DNA of 64,000 nucleotides from Arcanobacterium_A hippocoleae (GCF_031456295.1 NZ_JAVDUJ010000001.1:1550001-1614000); one strand, 5' to 3'; positions 1-8,519 are shown, counted from the first letter of the stretch. A program made the numbers and translations. The notes: a model not told the origin generated them from the sequence alone.

Positions 1-680
1 GAATGAATCGATTGCTCAATTGTGTGTTGTAATGTATCCCAAGTATATGATCCGGGAGCAATTTTCCCGCTTGGATCTGAAAGGACGGTAAGTTGTGGAC
101 CGCCATGCATCGCGTTGATCCCAGCATTCATTGCGAATGCGAGAAGCTGCCCAGTGACAATCATTAACTGATCGAGGGCGACGATCGTGCCACGAATTTG
201 TTTTGGTGCAGTTTCAGCGAGGTAAACCGGCACGGTTGCGGAAGCGCCACCGACGGCGATACCAAGAATCAACCGGAACGGATACATGACCCAGACATTT
301 GGGGCGAATGTATTTCCAATTGCGCCAATAAAGAAGAGGATCGCAAGCATGATAATGTTGTGGCGGCGTCCATAGCGATCGGAAAGGCGGCCTCCAAACA
401 ATGCGCCAAATGCTGCGCCGAGAGTGAGGATGCCGCCGATTGCGCCTTCTTCGCCAGCGGTTAAGCCCAATCCGCCGGCGCCTGCAGGCATGTGCATATA
501 GGGTAATGCGCCTGAAATCACGCCTGTATCATAACCAAATAAAAGCGACCCGAGTGTGGCTACTCCAGCAATTGCAATAATTCCGCGGTGCTTTCCGGAA
601 GCTGGAGTTTCTTCAACCATTGCGCCAAGTTGCGCTCTAGAGAGTCCTTGAACTGAGGTTTTGCATATTTTATCGTCCAT
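1..680 (-). CDS. MFS sugar-porter family transporter (N-terminal part, cut by window edge)
   Basis: The gene reads leftward from an ATG at 680 and runs off the window, so only about 226 N-terminal residues are visible. It is a sugar:proton symporter-type major facilitator. After a soluble start of about 30 residues comes the family's first-helix signature LFGYDTGVISGALPYM, then the loop 2-3 motif GGRLSDRYGRR and the helix 4-5 signature PVYLAETAPKQIRG. These are hallmarks of the sugar porter (galactose, xylose, myo-inositol) subfamily. The start is supported by GGAG eight bases upstream. Substrate cannot be told from this half. No sugar-catabolic gene is visible next to it; the following gene on the same strand side is an alcohol dehydrogenase more than 400 bases away. 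Confidence 0.9.
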   Translation of the reverse strand, partial: MDDKICKTSVQGLSRAQLGAMVEETPASGKHRGIIAIAGVATLGSLLFGYDTGVISGALPYMHMPAGAGGLGLTAGEEGAIGGILTLGAAFGALFGGRLSDRYGRRHNIIMLAILFFIGAIGNTFAPNVWVMYPFRLILGIAVGGASATVPVYLAETAPKQIRGTIVALDQLMIVTGQLLAFAMNAGINAMHGGPQLTVLSDPSGKIAPGSYTWDTLQHTIEQSIH

Positions 681-1103
681 CTAATCTCCTTTGATGATGG
701 TTTAGCTTTTCGCTCATTGTTTTTTAGTGCGCAAAAAGCTGTTGATACGATTTTGAAAATCTGAGTATTTTGGTGTTTCCCGTTTCAGTCGAAACACCCT
801 TGTCTCGGATATCTAAGATTGTAAGTTACAAATTTTAATTTGTCTATACAATACAAAAAATATTTATGACATTTTCTTTATTGTAAAATTTTGTCAAATT
901 TATTTAATCGTAATCTTGCAGAGCTGATCATGTATAGCCATGCGGTAAGTCGTGCCGATGATGAAAATAGGCTGAGCGCGTTAAGTACCGTCAATAAGCA
1001 GTAAATCATTGACGGTACTTAATTGTTTTTTCTTGCAATGTTTCTGAGGTGAATATGGATCGTGATGCCGTGTATCAAAGCATCGTGCGAGATGCGATCT
1101 TCA
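681..1103. other. Non-coding gap with AT-rich tract
   Basis: No convincing gene. Bases about 800-915 are very AT-rich. The part next to 680 must carry the promoter of the leftward transporter gene. The part near 981-1022 holds a strong inverted repeat listed separately. Confidence 0.6.
981..1022. terminator. Perfect 15-bp stem-loop downstream of the alcohol dehydrogenase
   Basis: Arms at 981-995 and 1008-1022 are perfect reverse complements around a 12-base loop. It lies just after the stop of the leftward alcohol dehydrogenase, where a terminator is expected. The T-rich tail (TTGTTTTTTCTT) follows the hairpin in the rightward direction, so by sequence it is best as a rightward or bidirectional terminator. 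Confidence 0.7.
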
Positions 1104-2237
1104 TCAAAGAGACATCTCAACTACGGCGCGCCCTTGAATCTTTCCCTGAGCAAGCAGGCTGTACCCTTTTCCTGCATCTTCGAGTGCGAATTTTTGCGTT
1201 ACGATGTGTTGGTAATCGATTTTCCCTGCGGCAGCCATCTTGACTACTACTGGTAAATCTTGGCGGGTGCGGGCTCCGTAGGAGCCAAGAATCGACTGTG
1301 AACGCCGAACGGTGCGGTTGATTTCAACAGCCGCTGTCTGCACTCCTGCGCCCAGCCCGATCGGTACCATTCTGCCGCCGTCGCGCAATGCGTCAAGCGC
1401 GGAAGTCCATGTTTCTGGGCGCCCAAGCGCTTCAAAGGCTACATCTACGCCACGCCCGTGAGTGATTTCAAAGACGGCTGTGCGGACATCCTCCTGAGTT
1501 GAATTGATTGTGTGAGTAGCGCCAAGTTCTTTCGCGGCTTGTAGCTTTTCGTCGGCTACATCGATCGCGATTATTTGTGCTGCGCCAAATGCTTTTGCTA
1601 CCTGGATAATATTTGAACCGATTCCACCAGTTGCAACTACTGCTACCGTTTCTCCGTAATGGAGATTTGCTCCGCGCCGTACGGCGCCGTATCCGGTGAG
1701 TGCAGCGCAGCCTAAAATTGCGCTAGCCGTCAAATCCATTCCGTGTTCAAGTACTGCGATTGAGGTGGCTGGGATGACGCAATATTCAGCGAGTGCCCCC
1801 ATTGAATACATTGCAATTGGTTCACCGTCCACACCAAAGAGGCGCGTGTGGCCATCGTAAAGCTGCCCTTTTAGGCGATTCAAATCAAAGAACGGGGCGC
1901 AGAGGTCATCGCGGCCTGCGGCGCAAAATTCGCATTGCCCGCAAGGCATTAAAAAGGCGCCAGATACGTGTTGCCCGACTGCAAAGTTGAAGTGTTCGGT
2001 ATTTGGTCCAATCTCAACGATTTCTCCAGTTACTTCATGCCCGAGTACTGCGGGGAGCGGGAAAGCGATTTTGCCGCCGATAACGTGTAAATCGGAATGG
2101 CACATGCCGCACGCTGTCACTTTGATCAGTACTTCACCGTCATTCGGGTGTGGGGTGCGAATCGTTTCAACTTGCAATCCGATTTCTGGATCGCGTAGTA
2201 CGGCTGCGCGCATTGTTTCAGGGATTTCTTTGGACAT
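1104..2237 (-). CDS. Zinc-dependent alcohol dehydrogenase (MDR superfamily)
   Basis: A medium-chain zinc alcohol dehydrogenase of 377 residues, interconverting alcohols and aldehydes or ketones with NAD(P). The catalytic zinc site is seen as ACGMCHSDLH (Cys about 46) and LGHE (His about 67). The structural zinc loop CGQCEFCAAGRDDLC follows at about 99-113. A Rossmann segment VVATGGIGSNIIQVAKAFGA sits near residue 190. An upstream in-frame ATG at 2249 exists, but its first bases (GGAGGAAG) form an ideal ribosome binding site for the ATG at 2237, which I therefore prefer. Length is normal for the family. Substrate is not predictable; NDMA- or mycothiol-dependent relatives also have this layout. 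Confidence 0.9.
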   Translation of the reverse strand: MSKEIPETMRAAVLRDPEIGLQVETIRTPHPNDGEVLIKVTACGMCHSDLHVIGGKIAFPLPAVLGHEVTGEIVEIGPNTEHFNFAVGQHVSGAFLMPCGQCEFCAAGRDDLCAPFFDLNRLKGQLYDGHTRLFGVDGEPIAMYSMGALAEYCVIPATSIAVLEHGMDLTASAILGCAALTGYGAVRRGANLHYGETVAVVATGGIGSNIIQVAKAFGAAQIIAIDVADEKLQAAKELGATHTINSTQEDVRTAVFEITHGRGVDVAFEALGRPETWTSALDALRDGGRMVPIGLGAGVQTAAVEINRTVRRSQSILGSYGARTRQDLPVVVKMAAAGKIDYQHIVTQKFALEDAGKGYSLLAQGKIQGRAVVEMSL

Positions 2238-2416
2238 TTCTTCCTCCATTGGAATAGAGCTGTAACAACAGGTGTTATCGTTCTTAGTTTATCTTTGTTA
2301 CATACATTTGTCACTTAATATTCTAAAATGTTTGCTTAAGTATTTATTAATTATTACATATGCTTAACATTTGCATCTTTTAAGATTCGGGGGCTTTGCA
2401 TCGCGGGCTGAGGTAA

Positions 2417-2477
2417 TGTGAATTGTTCACGATCAGTTGTGAGTCACACTCGTGAGTAATTCTGTGAAAATACACAG
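2417..2477. promoter_or_regulatory. Cluster of TGTGA-type palindromes (possible CRP/FNR-family operators)
   Basis: Three palindromes are packed together just upstream of the -35 hexamer of the PTS promoter: GTGAA-TTG-TTCAC at 2418-2430, TGTGA-G-TCACA at 2438-2448 and CTGTG-AAAATA-CACAG at 2462-2477. The half-sites resemble those of cAMP-receptor (CRP/GlxR) proteins. Only the last has the usual spacing of six, so which regulator binds is uncertain. Confidence 0.45.
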
Positions 2478-2483
2478 CAGGTA

Positions 2484-2512
2484 TTGTCATCAGTGAGGAT
2501 CTGTTCTAAAGT
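2484..2512 (+). promoter_or_regulatory. Putative sigma-A promoter of the PTS operon
   Basis: TTGTCA at 2484-2489 and TAAAGT at 2507-2512 are separated by exactly 17 bases. Transcription would start near 2519, placing the antiterminator target (2533-2559) at the very 5' end of the transcript, as such systems need. Confidence 0.55.
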
Positions 2513-2532
2513 AGTTGATGAGTAAATATCTT

Positions 2533-2559
2533 AGGTGTTACTGTTCGGCAGGCATGACG
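2533..2559 (+). promoter_or_regulatory. Ribonucleic antiterminator (RAT) sequence for a BglG/LicT-type protein
   Basis: The stretch AGGTGTTACTG-TTC-GGCAGGCATGAC follows the well-known RAT pattern of bgl/lic/ptsG leaders (GGAT-TGTTACTG, a short loop, GCAGGCAAAAC). It lies between the promoter and the antiterminator gene. Downstream small inverted repeats (AGATAA/TTATCT at about 2561-2579 and GATACG/CGTATC at about 2588-2606) could take part in the alternative structure, though no U-tract terminator is evident. Confidence 0.75.
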
Positions 2560-2633
2560 AAAGATAATAAGTTTATCTCAGTAGGATAGGATACGTAAGT
2601 TGCGTATCTGTGTGCTCAAAGGGGAGCTGAGTC

Positions 2634-3464
2634 GTGCCAAATTTACCTCGCGTCGTTCGGGTGTTGTCCAACAACGCAGTTTTGGCGTGCCTGCACGGTG
2701 CTGAGCTGGTTCTCGTTGGGCGGGGCATTGGATTTTCAAGATCAGTCGGAGATTTTATCGACACCGAAAGTATTCAGCATCGATTTGTGGAAGTCAGTCC
2801 TGACCGTGCTGCTTTTATGCAGTCAGCATCTAATCTTTCGCCCATCATTCTGACAACCATTAATGCCGCGCTTGATTTAGCCGGAGATTTACTGGGTGAA
2901 CTGCACCCGTCAGTATATTTGGTGTTAGCTGATCATCTCGCCTTTGCAGTGCAACGCCAAAATGCAGGCGAATTGATCGAATCTAAAGTTTTTGGAGAGG
3001 TCAAAGCTGCTTTTCCAGCCGAATTTTCAGCGGCTGAATTAATGGTGCGCTATCTTAACTCGAATCTTGATACAGAACTGCCGCTGGATGAAGCGGCTTT
3101 TATTGCGCTGCATCTGAATGCGGCAATCACAGGAAAAACGGTGAAAGCTCCGCTGAGTAAGGCGAATATTCTTTCGTCACTCGTGGAATTTCTCGAAGAT
3201 GAACTTCAGATAGCTCATGGAGCTGCTGATGATGACATGATTACAAGTCTATTACGGCTATCTCGGCGTGTGCGAAACGAAGAGTTTCGACGCAACGATG
3301 CCTCGAAATGTATTTCGTTGGCGATTCCACGTGAGACGAGCGTTGCAAGACAAATAATCAAAAAACTAGCTGGTGGAGAAATCCCAAAGAAAGCCGAAGG
3401 AGAGGTGGCTTACTTTGCAATGAAACTTCACGGCTGGCTCGATACACACAATGAAAGGAATTGA
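2634..3464 (+). CDS. BglG/LicT/GlcT-family transcriptional antiterminator
   Basis: An RNA-binding antiterminator of 276 residues that should bind the RAT just upstream and allow read-through into the PTS genes. The N-terminal CAT RNA-binding domain (about 1-60) shows LSNNAVLACLHGAELVLVG and RGIGF. PRD1 follows at about 65-170 with candidate phospho-histidines in ADHLAF and ALHLNAA. PRD2 (about 175-276) is less conserved: the first histidine is not obvious, leaving mainly the His of MKLHGWL. PRD histidines are phosphorylated by HPr and EIIB in the known systems. The start is GTG, backed by AAGGGGAG. Its stop lies 4 bases before the next gene, so they are co-transcribed. It probably senses whether the adjacent PTS permease is working. 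Confidence 0.9.
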   Translation: MPNLPRVVRVLSNNAVLACLHGAELVLVGRGIGFSRSVGDFIDTESIQHRFVEVSPDRAAFMQSASNLSPIILTTINAALDLAGDLLGELHPSVYLVLADHLAFAVQRQNAGELIESKVFGEVKAAFPAEFSAAELMVRYLNSNLDTELPLDEAAFIALHLNAAITGKTVKAPLSKANILSSLVEFLEDELQIAHGAADDDMITSLLRLSRRVRNEEFRRNDASKCISLAIPRETSVARQIIKKLAGGEIPKKAEGEVAYFAMKLHGWLDTHNERN

Positions 3465-3467
3465 ATC

Positions 3468-5063
3468 GTGAAAGGTTCATTTATGGAGAGCCTCCAACGG
3501 CTCGGTAAGGCGCTCATGGGTGCAGTGGCAGTGATGCCAGTGGCTGCAATCCTGATGGGTATTGGTTACTGGCTTGATCCAACAGGCTGGGGTGCAAATA
3601 ATGTTGCAGCTGCGATATTGATCAAGGCTGGTGGCGCTGTTCTCGATAATCTTGGCTGGATTTTTGCAATCGCAATTTCATTCGGGCTTGCAAAAGATTC
3701 CAATGGTGCAGCAGCGCTTTCTGGTTTCCTTGGTTACGGTACGATCAAGCTTCTGCTTGCCGAAGGAACCGTAGCTGGCTATCAAGGAGTAGATCTTGCA
3801 AAGCTGAAGGAAGAGGGCGGTCAAGCGCTGCTCGACTGGAATTCGCATGGTTGGGCTGCAATCAACGATAAGAATGTGCTGATCGGGATTCTTGTCGGGA
3901 TTCTTGCAGCTTGGGTTTACAATCGTTTCCATCGCGCAAAGTTGCCAGATTTCTTGGCATTCTTCTCTGGTCGTCGGCTCGTGCCGATCCTCACCTCGAT
4001 TTTTGCAATCGCTCTTGCAGGGATCCTCTACTTGGTTTGGCCGATTGTTTACGGTGTGTTGTTCTCCTTCGGTCAGTGGCTCTATGGTTTAGGCGCTATT
4101 GGTGCAGGTCTTTATGGTGTGGCTAATCGTCTTTTGATCCCAACTGGTTTGCATCACGCTCTGAACCAGATCTTCTGGTTTGACGTTATCGGGATCAACG
4201 ATATTGGTAAATTCCTCAAGGGTGGCGAAACCATCGAAGCAGCTAAGGCTGCTACTGATGCTGCCACTTGCCCTGGCGTCTGGACTGACGGTGTATGTAC
4301 CGTTATTGGCGAAGTTGGTCGATACCAGGGTGGCTTCTTCCCAGTAATGATGTTTGGTTTGCCAGCCGCTGCGCTTGCAATTTACCTGCGTGCTGATAAG
4401 AGCAAGAAGAAGGCAATTGGTTCGCTGATGGCAGCTGGTGCACTTGCTTCGATCTTCACTGGCGTGACCGAACCACTCGAATTCTCCTTCATGTTCGTAG
4501 CTCCACTGCTTTATGGTGTACACGCAATTCTTACCGGTCTTGCAGTATTCATTGCAGCAACTTTCAAGTGGACTGCAGGCTTTGGCTTCTCCGCAGGTTT
4601 TGTAGATATGCTGCTTTCTTCGCAGAACCCGATCGCAAACCAGTGGTACATGTTACTGCTGCAAGGCATTGTTTTCGCCGTAATTTACTTCGTGATCTTC
4701 TACTTCTTGATTGGCGCGCTCAATCTTAAGACCCCAGGTCGTGGTGATGACGACGATGCAAATGCACAATTGAAGTCTGATGCTCCGCTTTCCGATGTGG
4801 CTACGAAGATTATTGCTGGTCTTGGCGGTATCGAAAATGTTGACACACTCGATTACTGTGCTACCCGTCTGCGCACAATCGTGAAGGATTACACGAAGGT
4901 GAACGAAAATACGATCAAGGAAGCTGGCGTGGCTGGTGTGATTCGTCCATCTCAGAAGGCAGTGCAGGTTGTGATTGGTCCGAAAGTCCAGTTTGTATAC
5001 GATGAAGTGGCTGATCAGCTTCGCGCCAGTGACGCACAGCTAAACGGTGAGCAGGCTTTTTAA
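3468..5063 (+). CDS. PTS EIICB permease, glucose/N-acetylglucosamine family
   Basis: A 531-residue sugar permease that imports and phosphorylates its substrate. The EIIC membrane domain (about 1-420) shows NRLLIPTGLHHALNQIFWF and GGFFPVMMFGLPAAALAIY, typical of the PtsG/NagE family. An EIIB domain (about 445-531) carries the phospho-cysteine motif LDYCATRLR. EIIA is not fused; it is the next gene. Glucose and GlcNAc members cannot be told apart by eye. The HALNQIFWFD stretch looks NagE-like, and amino-sugar genes occur elsewhere in the window. Two starts are possible, GTG 3468 (AAAGGAA, spacing 7) and ATG 3483 (AAAGG, spacing 7); I use the first. It is downstream of the antiterminator in one operon. 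Confidence 0.92.
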   Translation: MKGSFMESLQRLGKALMGAVAVMPVAAILMGIGYWLDPTGWGANNVAAAILIKAGGAVLDNLGWIFAIAISFGLAKDSNGAAALSGFLGYGTIKLLLAEGTVAGYQGVDLAKLKEEGGQALLDWNSHGWAAINDKNVLIGILVGILAAWVYNRFHRAKLPDFLAFFSGRRLVPILTSIFAIALAGILYLVWPIVYGVLFSFGQWLYGLGAIGAGLYGVANRLLIPTGLHHALNQIFWFDVIGINDIGKFLKGGETIEAAKAATDAATCPGVWTDGVCTVIGEVGRYQGGFFPVMMFGLPAAALAIYLRADKSKKKAIGSLMAAGALASIFTGVTEPLEFSFMFVAPLLYGVHAILTGLAVFIAATFKWTAGFGFSAGFVDMLLSSQNPIANQWYMLLLQGIVFAVIYFVIFYFLIGALNLKTPGRGDDDDANAQLKSDAPLSDVATKIIAGLGGIENVDTLDYCATRLRTIVKDYTKVNENTIKEAGVAGVIRPSQKAVQVVIGPKVQFVYDEVADQLRASDAQLNGEQAF

Positions 5064-5124
5064 GTTGCTGAATCACCGCTGCATTTAAGCGTGATCATGC
5101 ATTGATACTCGCTATCACTCATAA

Positions 5125-5183
5125 TTTTCAGGCTGGGTTAGATTGAGCTGGGTCGGCTCTCAGCAGCTAGCCCAGCCTGAAAA
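5125..5183 (+). promoter_or_regulatory. Large intercistronic hairpin between EIICB and EIIA genes
   Basis: Arms 5125-5140 and 5168-5183 pair over 16 bp (one G-U), with a smaller inner stem GAGC/GCTC. There is no U-tract, so it is more likely an mRNA-stability or partial read-through element than a full terminator. Confidence 0.65.
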
Positions 5184-5214
5184 ATGAAAACTAAATTCGA
5201 AAGGAATAACGACG

Positions 5215-5673
5215 ATGTTCTTTGGGCGTAGCAAGAAAGTCCAGTTGATCCAGCCTTTTGCGGGCAAGATCGTGGGGTTGAGTGAGGTGCCAGATGAAAT
5301 GTTTGCACAAAAAATGCTTGGTGACGGTTTTGCGGTAGAGCCAAGTGCAGATTCATTTGATGTGGTGGCTCCAATTTCGGGCACTTTATTGAAAGTGTTC
5401 AGCTCGCTTCATGCTTTTGCGATGAAGAGCGATGAAGGGCTGGAAATTTTAGTACACATCGGGCTAGAGACAGTTGAACTAAAGGGTGCAGGTTTTACTG
5501 AACTGGCACACACTGGAGAGCACGTTGCAGCAGGTACTCCCGTCGTACATGTAGACGGAGCAAAAGTAAAAGCTGCCGGATACAATCTCGTTACTCCAGT
5601 AGTTCTCACAAATCAAGCGCAGGTAAAGAGTATTGCGATTAACTCTGAGGGTGCGCAGGTAACTCTAAATTAA
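5215..5673 (+). CDS. crr: PTS EIIA component, glucose type
   Basis: A stand-alone EIIA of 152 residues. It takes phosphate from HPr and passes it to the EIIB domain of the permease encoded just upstream. The barrel motifs are clear: VVAPISGTLLKV near 50, His66 in HAFAMKS and the phospho-accepting His81 in LVHIGLETVEL. ATG 5215 follows AAAGGAATAACGACG. In Gram-negatives this protein also controls carbon regulation; that role is not established for actinobacteria. The gene sits between EIICB and HPr, each separated by roughly 140-150 bases containing hairpins. Confidence 0.93.
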   Translation: MFFGRSKKVQLIQPFAGKIVGLSEVPDEMFAQKMLGDGFAVEPSADSFDVVAPISGTLLKVFSSLHAFAMKSDEGLEILVHIGLETVELKGAGFTELAHTGEHVAAGTPVVHVDGAKVKAAGYNLVTPVVLTNQAQVKSIAINSEGAQVTLN

Positions 5674-5704
5674 TTAAAGGTAATTTGAAAAACTTAAACT
5701 TTCA

Positions 5705-5754
5705 GCACCAGCCGGATTAAGATCTGAAGTTAAATTTTAGTGCGGCTCTGGTGC
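5705..5754 (+). promoter_or_regulatory. Intercistronic hairpin between crr and ptsH
   Basis: GCACCAGCCG (5705-5714) pairs with CGGCTCTGGTGC (5743-5754) with a two-base bulge. No T-run follows. It mirrors the hairpin between the permease and crr genes. Confidence 0.5.
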
Positions 5755-5809
5755 AGTCGTGTCACGATTCACGGATGATTTTGGTGGATCTAAAAAATAA
5801 GGGGAAACA

Positions 5810-6064
5810 ATGTATTCAAAGCAGGCAACTGTGGCAGCAAAACTCGGATTGCATGCACGCCCGGCAGCAGCATTCTCTCGTGCCGCTGCACAGACCGGGA
5901 AAGATATTACGATCAGTCTTGGTGAAAATTCTGCTGATGCTGCAAGTCTACTTGAGGTAATGACGCTCGGGGCAAATTGTGGCGATGTCGTCACGCTGAG
6001 TGGTGCAGAAGATGCGATCGCAGCAATCGACGAACTTGTAGATTTTATCGAAAACCAGGAGTGA
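5810..6064 (+). CDS. ptsH: Phosphocarrier protein HPr
   Basis: An 84-residue HPr, the general phosphocarrier between EI and the EIIA proteins. His15 lies in GLHARPAAAF. The Ser46 region reads AASLLEVMTLGA and keeps the serine, although actinobacteria generally lack HPr kinase and the site may be unused. ATG 5810 has the strong site AAGGGGAAACA. It ends 6 bases before ptsI, so the two are translationally coupled. Full length for the family. Confidence 0.97.
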   Translation: MYSKQATVAAKLGLHARPAAAFSRAAAQTGKDITISLGENSADAASLLEVMTLGANCGDVVTLSGAEDAIAAIDELVDFIENQE

Positions 6065-6070
6065 AAAATA

Positions 6071-7753
6071 ATGAGTGGTGAGGAAGCGGCACCAGATTTT
6101 CGCGGTATTGGCGTGTCTCCGGGCACTGTATTTGGACCAGCCTACTTAGTGGCAGAACCGATTGGCGTAGATGCTGCTGAACCTGCAGGCAGTGCCGCTG
6201 ACGCGCCAAAAGTAGCGCAAGCATATCAAGATGTTGCAGCTGAGCTGGATGAGCTGGCTGCCCGGCGTGAGGGCGAATTTGCCGAGATCCTTGCGATGAC
6301 CGCTGATCTTGCGCGCGATAAAGGCTTATTGAAATCCACTTTGAAGCAGCTTGAACTGGGCAAAGGCGTGACGGCAGCGGTGTATAACGCGGTTGCGGAA
6401 TACGCGCTGATGCTGGAAAGCATCGGTGGATATATGGCTGAGCGAGTTACTGATTTGCAGTCTATTCGTGATCGCGTAATTGCAAAACTGCGCGGTGTGC
6501 CAGCTCCTGGCGTGGCGCATTTCGCTGAGCCTGGGGTGGTGGTTGCAAAAGATCTTTCTCCTGCGCAAACAGCCGATTTTGATTTATCTAAAGTTTTAGC
6601 GATTGTGACTGAATTTGGCGGCCCGACTTCGCATACTGCGATTTTAGCGGCAACGCTGGGGATTCCTGCCGTTGTGGCAGCGCCAGAGGTAACGAAAATC
6701 GCTGCCGGAAGTGGTGTGCTCGTGGACGGGCGGACGGGAAGCGTCTGGGCTGATCCGGATCCCGAATTTGTCCAAGCACAACTTGTTGCTGCCCAAAAAC
6801 GCGAAGAGTTTTTGGCATCCACTACCGGGGACGGGCAGACGGCTGACGGTATGCCCGTAGCGTTGAAGGTAAATATCGGCACGCTTGCCGATGCGCAAAA
6901 ACTGCATGAAGCTGATGTGCAAGGCGTGGGGTTGCTACGCACAGAATTTATGTTTCTCACTGGGGCGCAAGCGCCTTCAATTGACGCGCAGGAATCAAAT
7001 TTCCGTGGAATTTTAGAGGCTTTTGCCGGGAAGCCCGTCACTGTGCGGACTCTTGATATTGGTGCAGATAAGCCAGTGCCTTTTATTGACCAAAGCGGAG
7101 AAGAGAATCCAGCTCTCGGACAGCGCGGGATTCGTTTGTGCCAGGCAAATCAGGAGCTCTTGGACGTGCAGCTGAGCGCATTGGGAAATGTAGCAAAAGA
7201 GAATACACGTGTGATGGCGCCAATGGTTGCTACGGTTGCGGAGGCAAAGTGGTTTGCTGAGTTAGCTCGTGCGAAAGGAATTGCAAATGTTGGAATCATG
7301 ATCGAGACTCCAGCTGCAGCGATCCAGGCACGGCGGTTAATGGAACGCGCTGATCTTGATTTCGTATCGATTGGTACAAATGACCTCACGCAGTATGTGA
7401 TGGCAGCTGACAGGCTGCATCCAGCACTTACTGAATTGAATGATCCGTGGCAAGTGGCAGTACTTGAATTGATTCGTGGAATTTGTGAAGCGGGTCAAGC
7501 TACCGATACACATATTGGCGTATGTGGAGAAGCGGCGGGCGATCCAATTCTTGCCTTGGTTCTTGTGGGCTTGGGAGTATATTCCTTGTCAATGTCGGCG
7601 GCGAAAGTACCGGCGGTGCGTGCAGCGTTGGCACGGCATACTTTGGCACAGTGCCAAGAGCTTGCCCGGATCGCGCTTGCCGCAGATTCAGCATCTGAGG
7701 CGAAAGCTAGTGTTTCTGCGCAGATTGCAGAAACTGTAGCGCTTTGCGGGTGA
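6071..7753 (+). CDS. ptsI: PTS enzyme I (phosphoenolpyruvate-protein phosphotransferase)
   Basis: Enzyme I, 560 residues, starts the PTS cascade by moving phosphate from PEP to HPr. The N-terminal swivel domain has the phospho-histidine in GGPTSHTAILAATLGIPAVV. The C-terminal PEP-binding barrel shows GVGLLRTEFMF, RTLDIGADKPVPF and the catalytic cysteine loop IGVCGEAAGDP, all intact. The start is ATG 6071 behind CCAGGAGTG. It is the last gene of the PTS operon; hairpins at 7772-7794 and 7830-7879 follow. Having EI and HPr beside one permease suggests this may be the main PTS of the cell. Confidence 0.97.
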   Translation: MSGEEAAPDFRGIGVSPGTVFGPAYLVAEPIGVDAAEPAGSAADAPKVAQAYQDVAAELDELAARREGEFAEILAMTADLARDKGLLKSTLKQLELGKGVTAAVYNAVAEYALMLESIGGYMAERVTDLQSIRDRVIAKLRGVPAPGVAHFAEPGVVVAKDLSPAQTADFDLSKVLAIVTEFGGPTSHTAILAATLGIPAVVAAPEVTKIAAGSGVLVDGRTGSVWADPDPEFVQAQLVAAQKREEFLASTTGDGQTADGMPVALKVNIGTLADAQKLHEADVQGVGLLRTEFMFLTGAQAPSIDAQESNFRGILEAFAGKPVTVRTLDIGADKPVPFIDQSGEENPALGQRGIRLCQANQELLDVQLSALGNVAKENTRVMAPMVATVAEAKWFAELARAKGIANVGIMIETPAAAIQARRLMERADLDFVSIGTNDLTQYVMAADRLHPALTELNDPWQVAVLELIRGICEAGQATDTHIGVCGEAAGDPILALVLVGLGVYSLSMSAAKVPAVRAALARHTLAQCQELARIALAADSASEAKASVSAQIAETVALCG

Positions 7754-7829
7754 TTCTCTTTGGGGTGCGTTACTAAAGTGTGAGCTACTTTAGTGCGGGA
7801 AAATCCGAAGTGTAATAATCAAATACGGA

Positions 7830-7879
7830 AAATGACGGAGCGGGAGTGCGATTTTATGCGTACTGCCGCTCCGTCATTT
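7830..7879 (+). terminator. Stem-loop after the PTS operon
   Basis: Perfect 14-bp arms at 7830-7843 and 7866-7879 (AAATGACGGAGCGG and its complement). The T-tail is weak. A smaller perfect 8-bp hairpin (ACTAAAGT/ACTTTAGT, 7772-7794) lies between it and the ptsI stop. Confidence 0.65.
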
Positions 7880-8035
7880 GCAATAATTCTGATTTAAGCG
7901 ATTATTCCGCGAGAATGTGCGCAATATTGAAAAGGCAAAGAAATTTTCGGGGTGGCGCAATGTAGAGTTGTGGTGAAGAAAGATATTTGCGAATTGCACG
8001 TCTTGGTGCACCAGAAAGAATAGTGAGGGTCTTAG

Positions 8036-8476
8036 ATGGGGGCAGGATATCAAGCAGTAGCGCCGCTCTCACAAGAGCGTGTGGTGGAAATTCTCAAGCG
8101 CATGGATCTGATTTATTTCATTGATTCGGCTGGAGATTTGGGAATGTTTATCAATGAGTGCGTGGTGTGGTTTAGTTTCCACGGGGCTGATGACGGGATT
8201 TTATTGCTCCAGGCTGATCCATTCCGTGATATTCCGATCGCAGAGCTTGCGCAATTCCGGCGGTTTATAAATCACTGGAATGCAAAGACGTTCTGGCCGC
8301 GTGTGTATCCGTCAATCAATGATGACGGCATCGTGCGGGCTCGTTGTGATTATGCATTGGATTGTGTTGAAGGCGTGACGGATGCGCAGATTGAAGCAAA
8401 TCTCTTCGTATTTTTCTCAACCTTGCGCGATTTTTATCAACAGCTTGATGCAAAGCGGAAGAATAACTGGCAGTGA
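8036..8476 (+). CDS. YbjN domain-containing protein (first of a tandem pair)
   Basis: A 146-residue soluble protein with the fold of the YbjN/type III-secretion-chaperone-like superfamily common in actinobacteria. Visible family features are the N-terminal helix followed by DLGMFINECVVWFSFHG, FRRFINHWNAKTFWPRVYP and the C-terminal helix LFVFFSTLRDFYQQLD. The molecular role of this family is unknown; in enterobacteria YbjN influences stress and motility. ATG 8036 follows GTGAGGGTCTTAG. It is followed 43 bases later by a paralogue, so the two are probably a unit. Confidence 0.75.
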   Translation: MGAGYQAVAPLSQERVVEILKRMDLIYFIDSAGDLGMFINECVVWFSFHGADDGILLLQADPFRDIPIAELAQFRRFINHWNAKTFWPRVYPSINDDGIVRARCDYALDCVEGVTDAQIEANLFVFFSTLRDFYQQLDAKRKNNWQ

Positions 8477-8519
8477 TTGCGCGAAGCTCCGCGCTGATAA
8501 AAAAAGAAGGGTGCATGAA

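Noticed and set aside
6226..7041. Leftward 271-codon open frame
   Set aside because: It lies antisense inside ptsI; composition is Ser/Ala/Pro-rich mirror of an Ala/Glu-rich gene, and there is no ribosome site or family motif.
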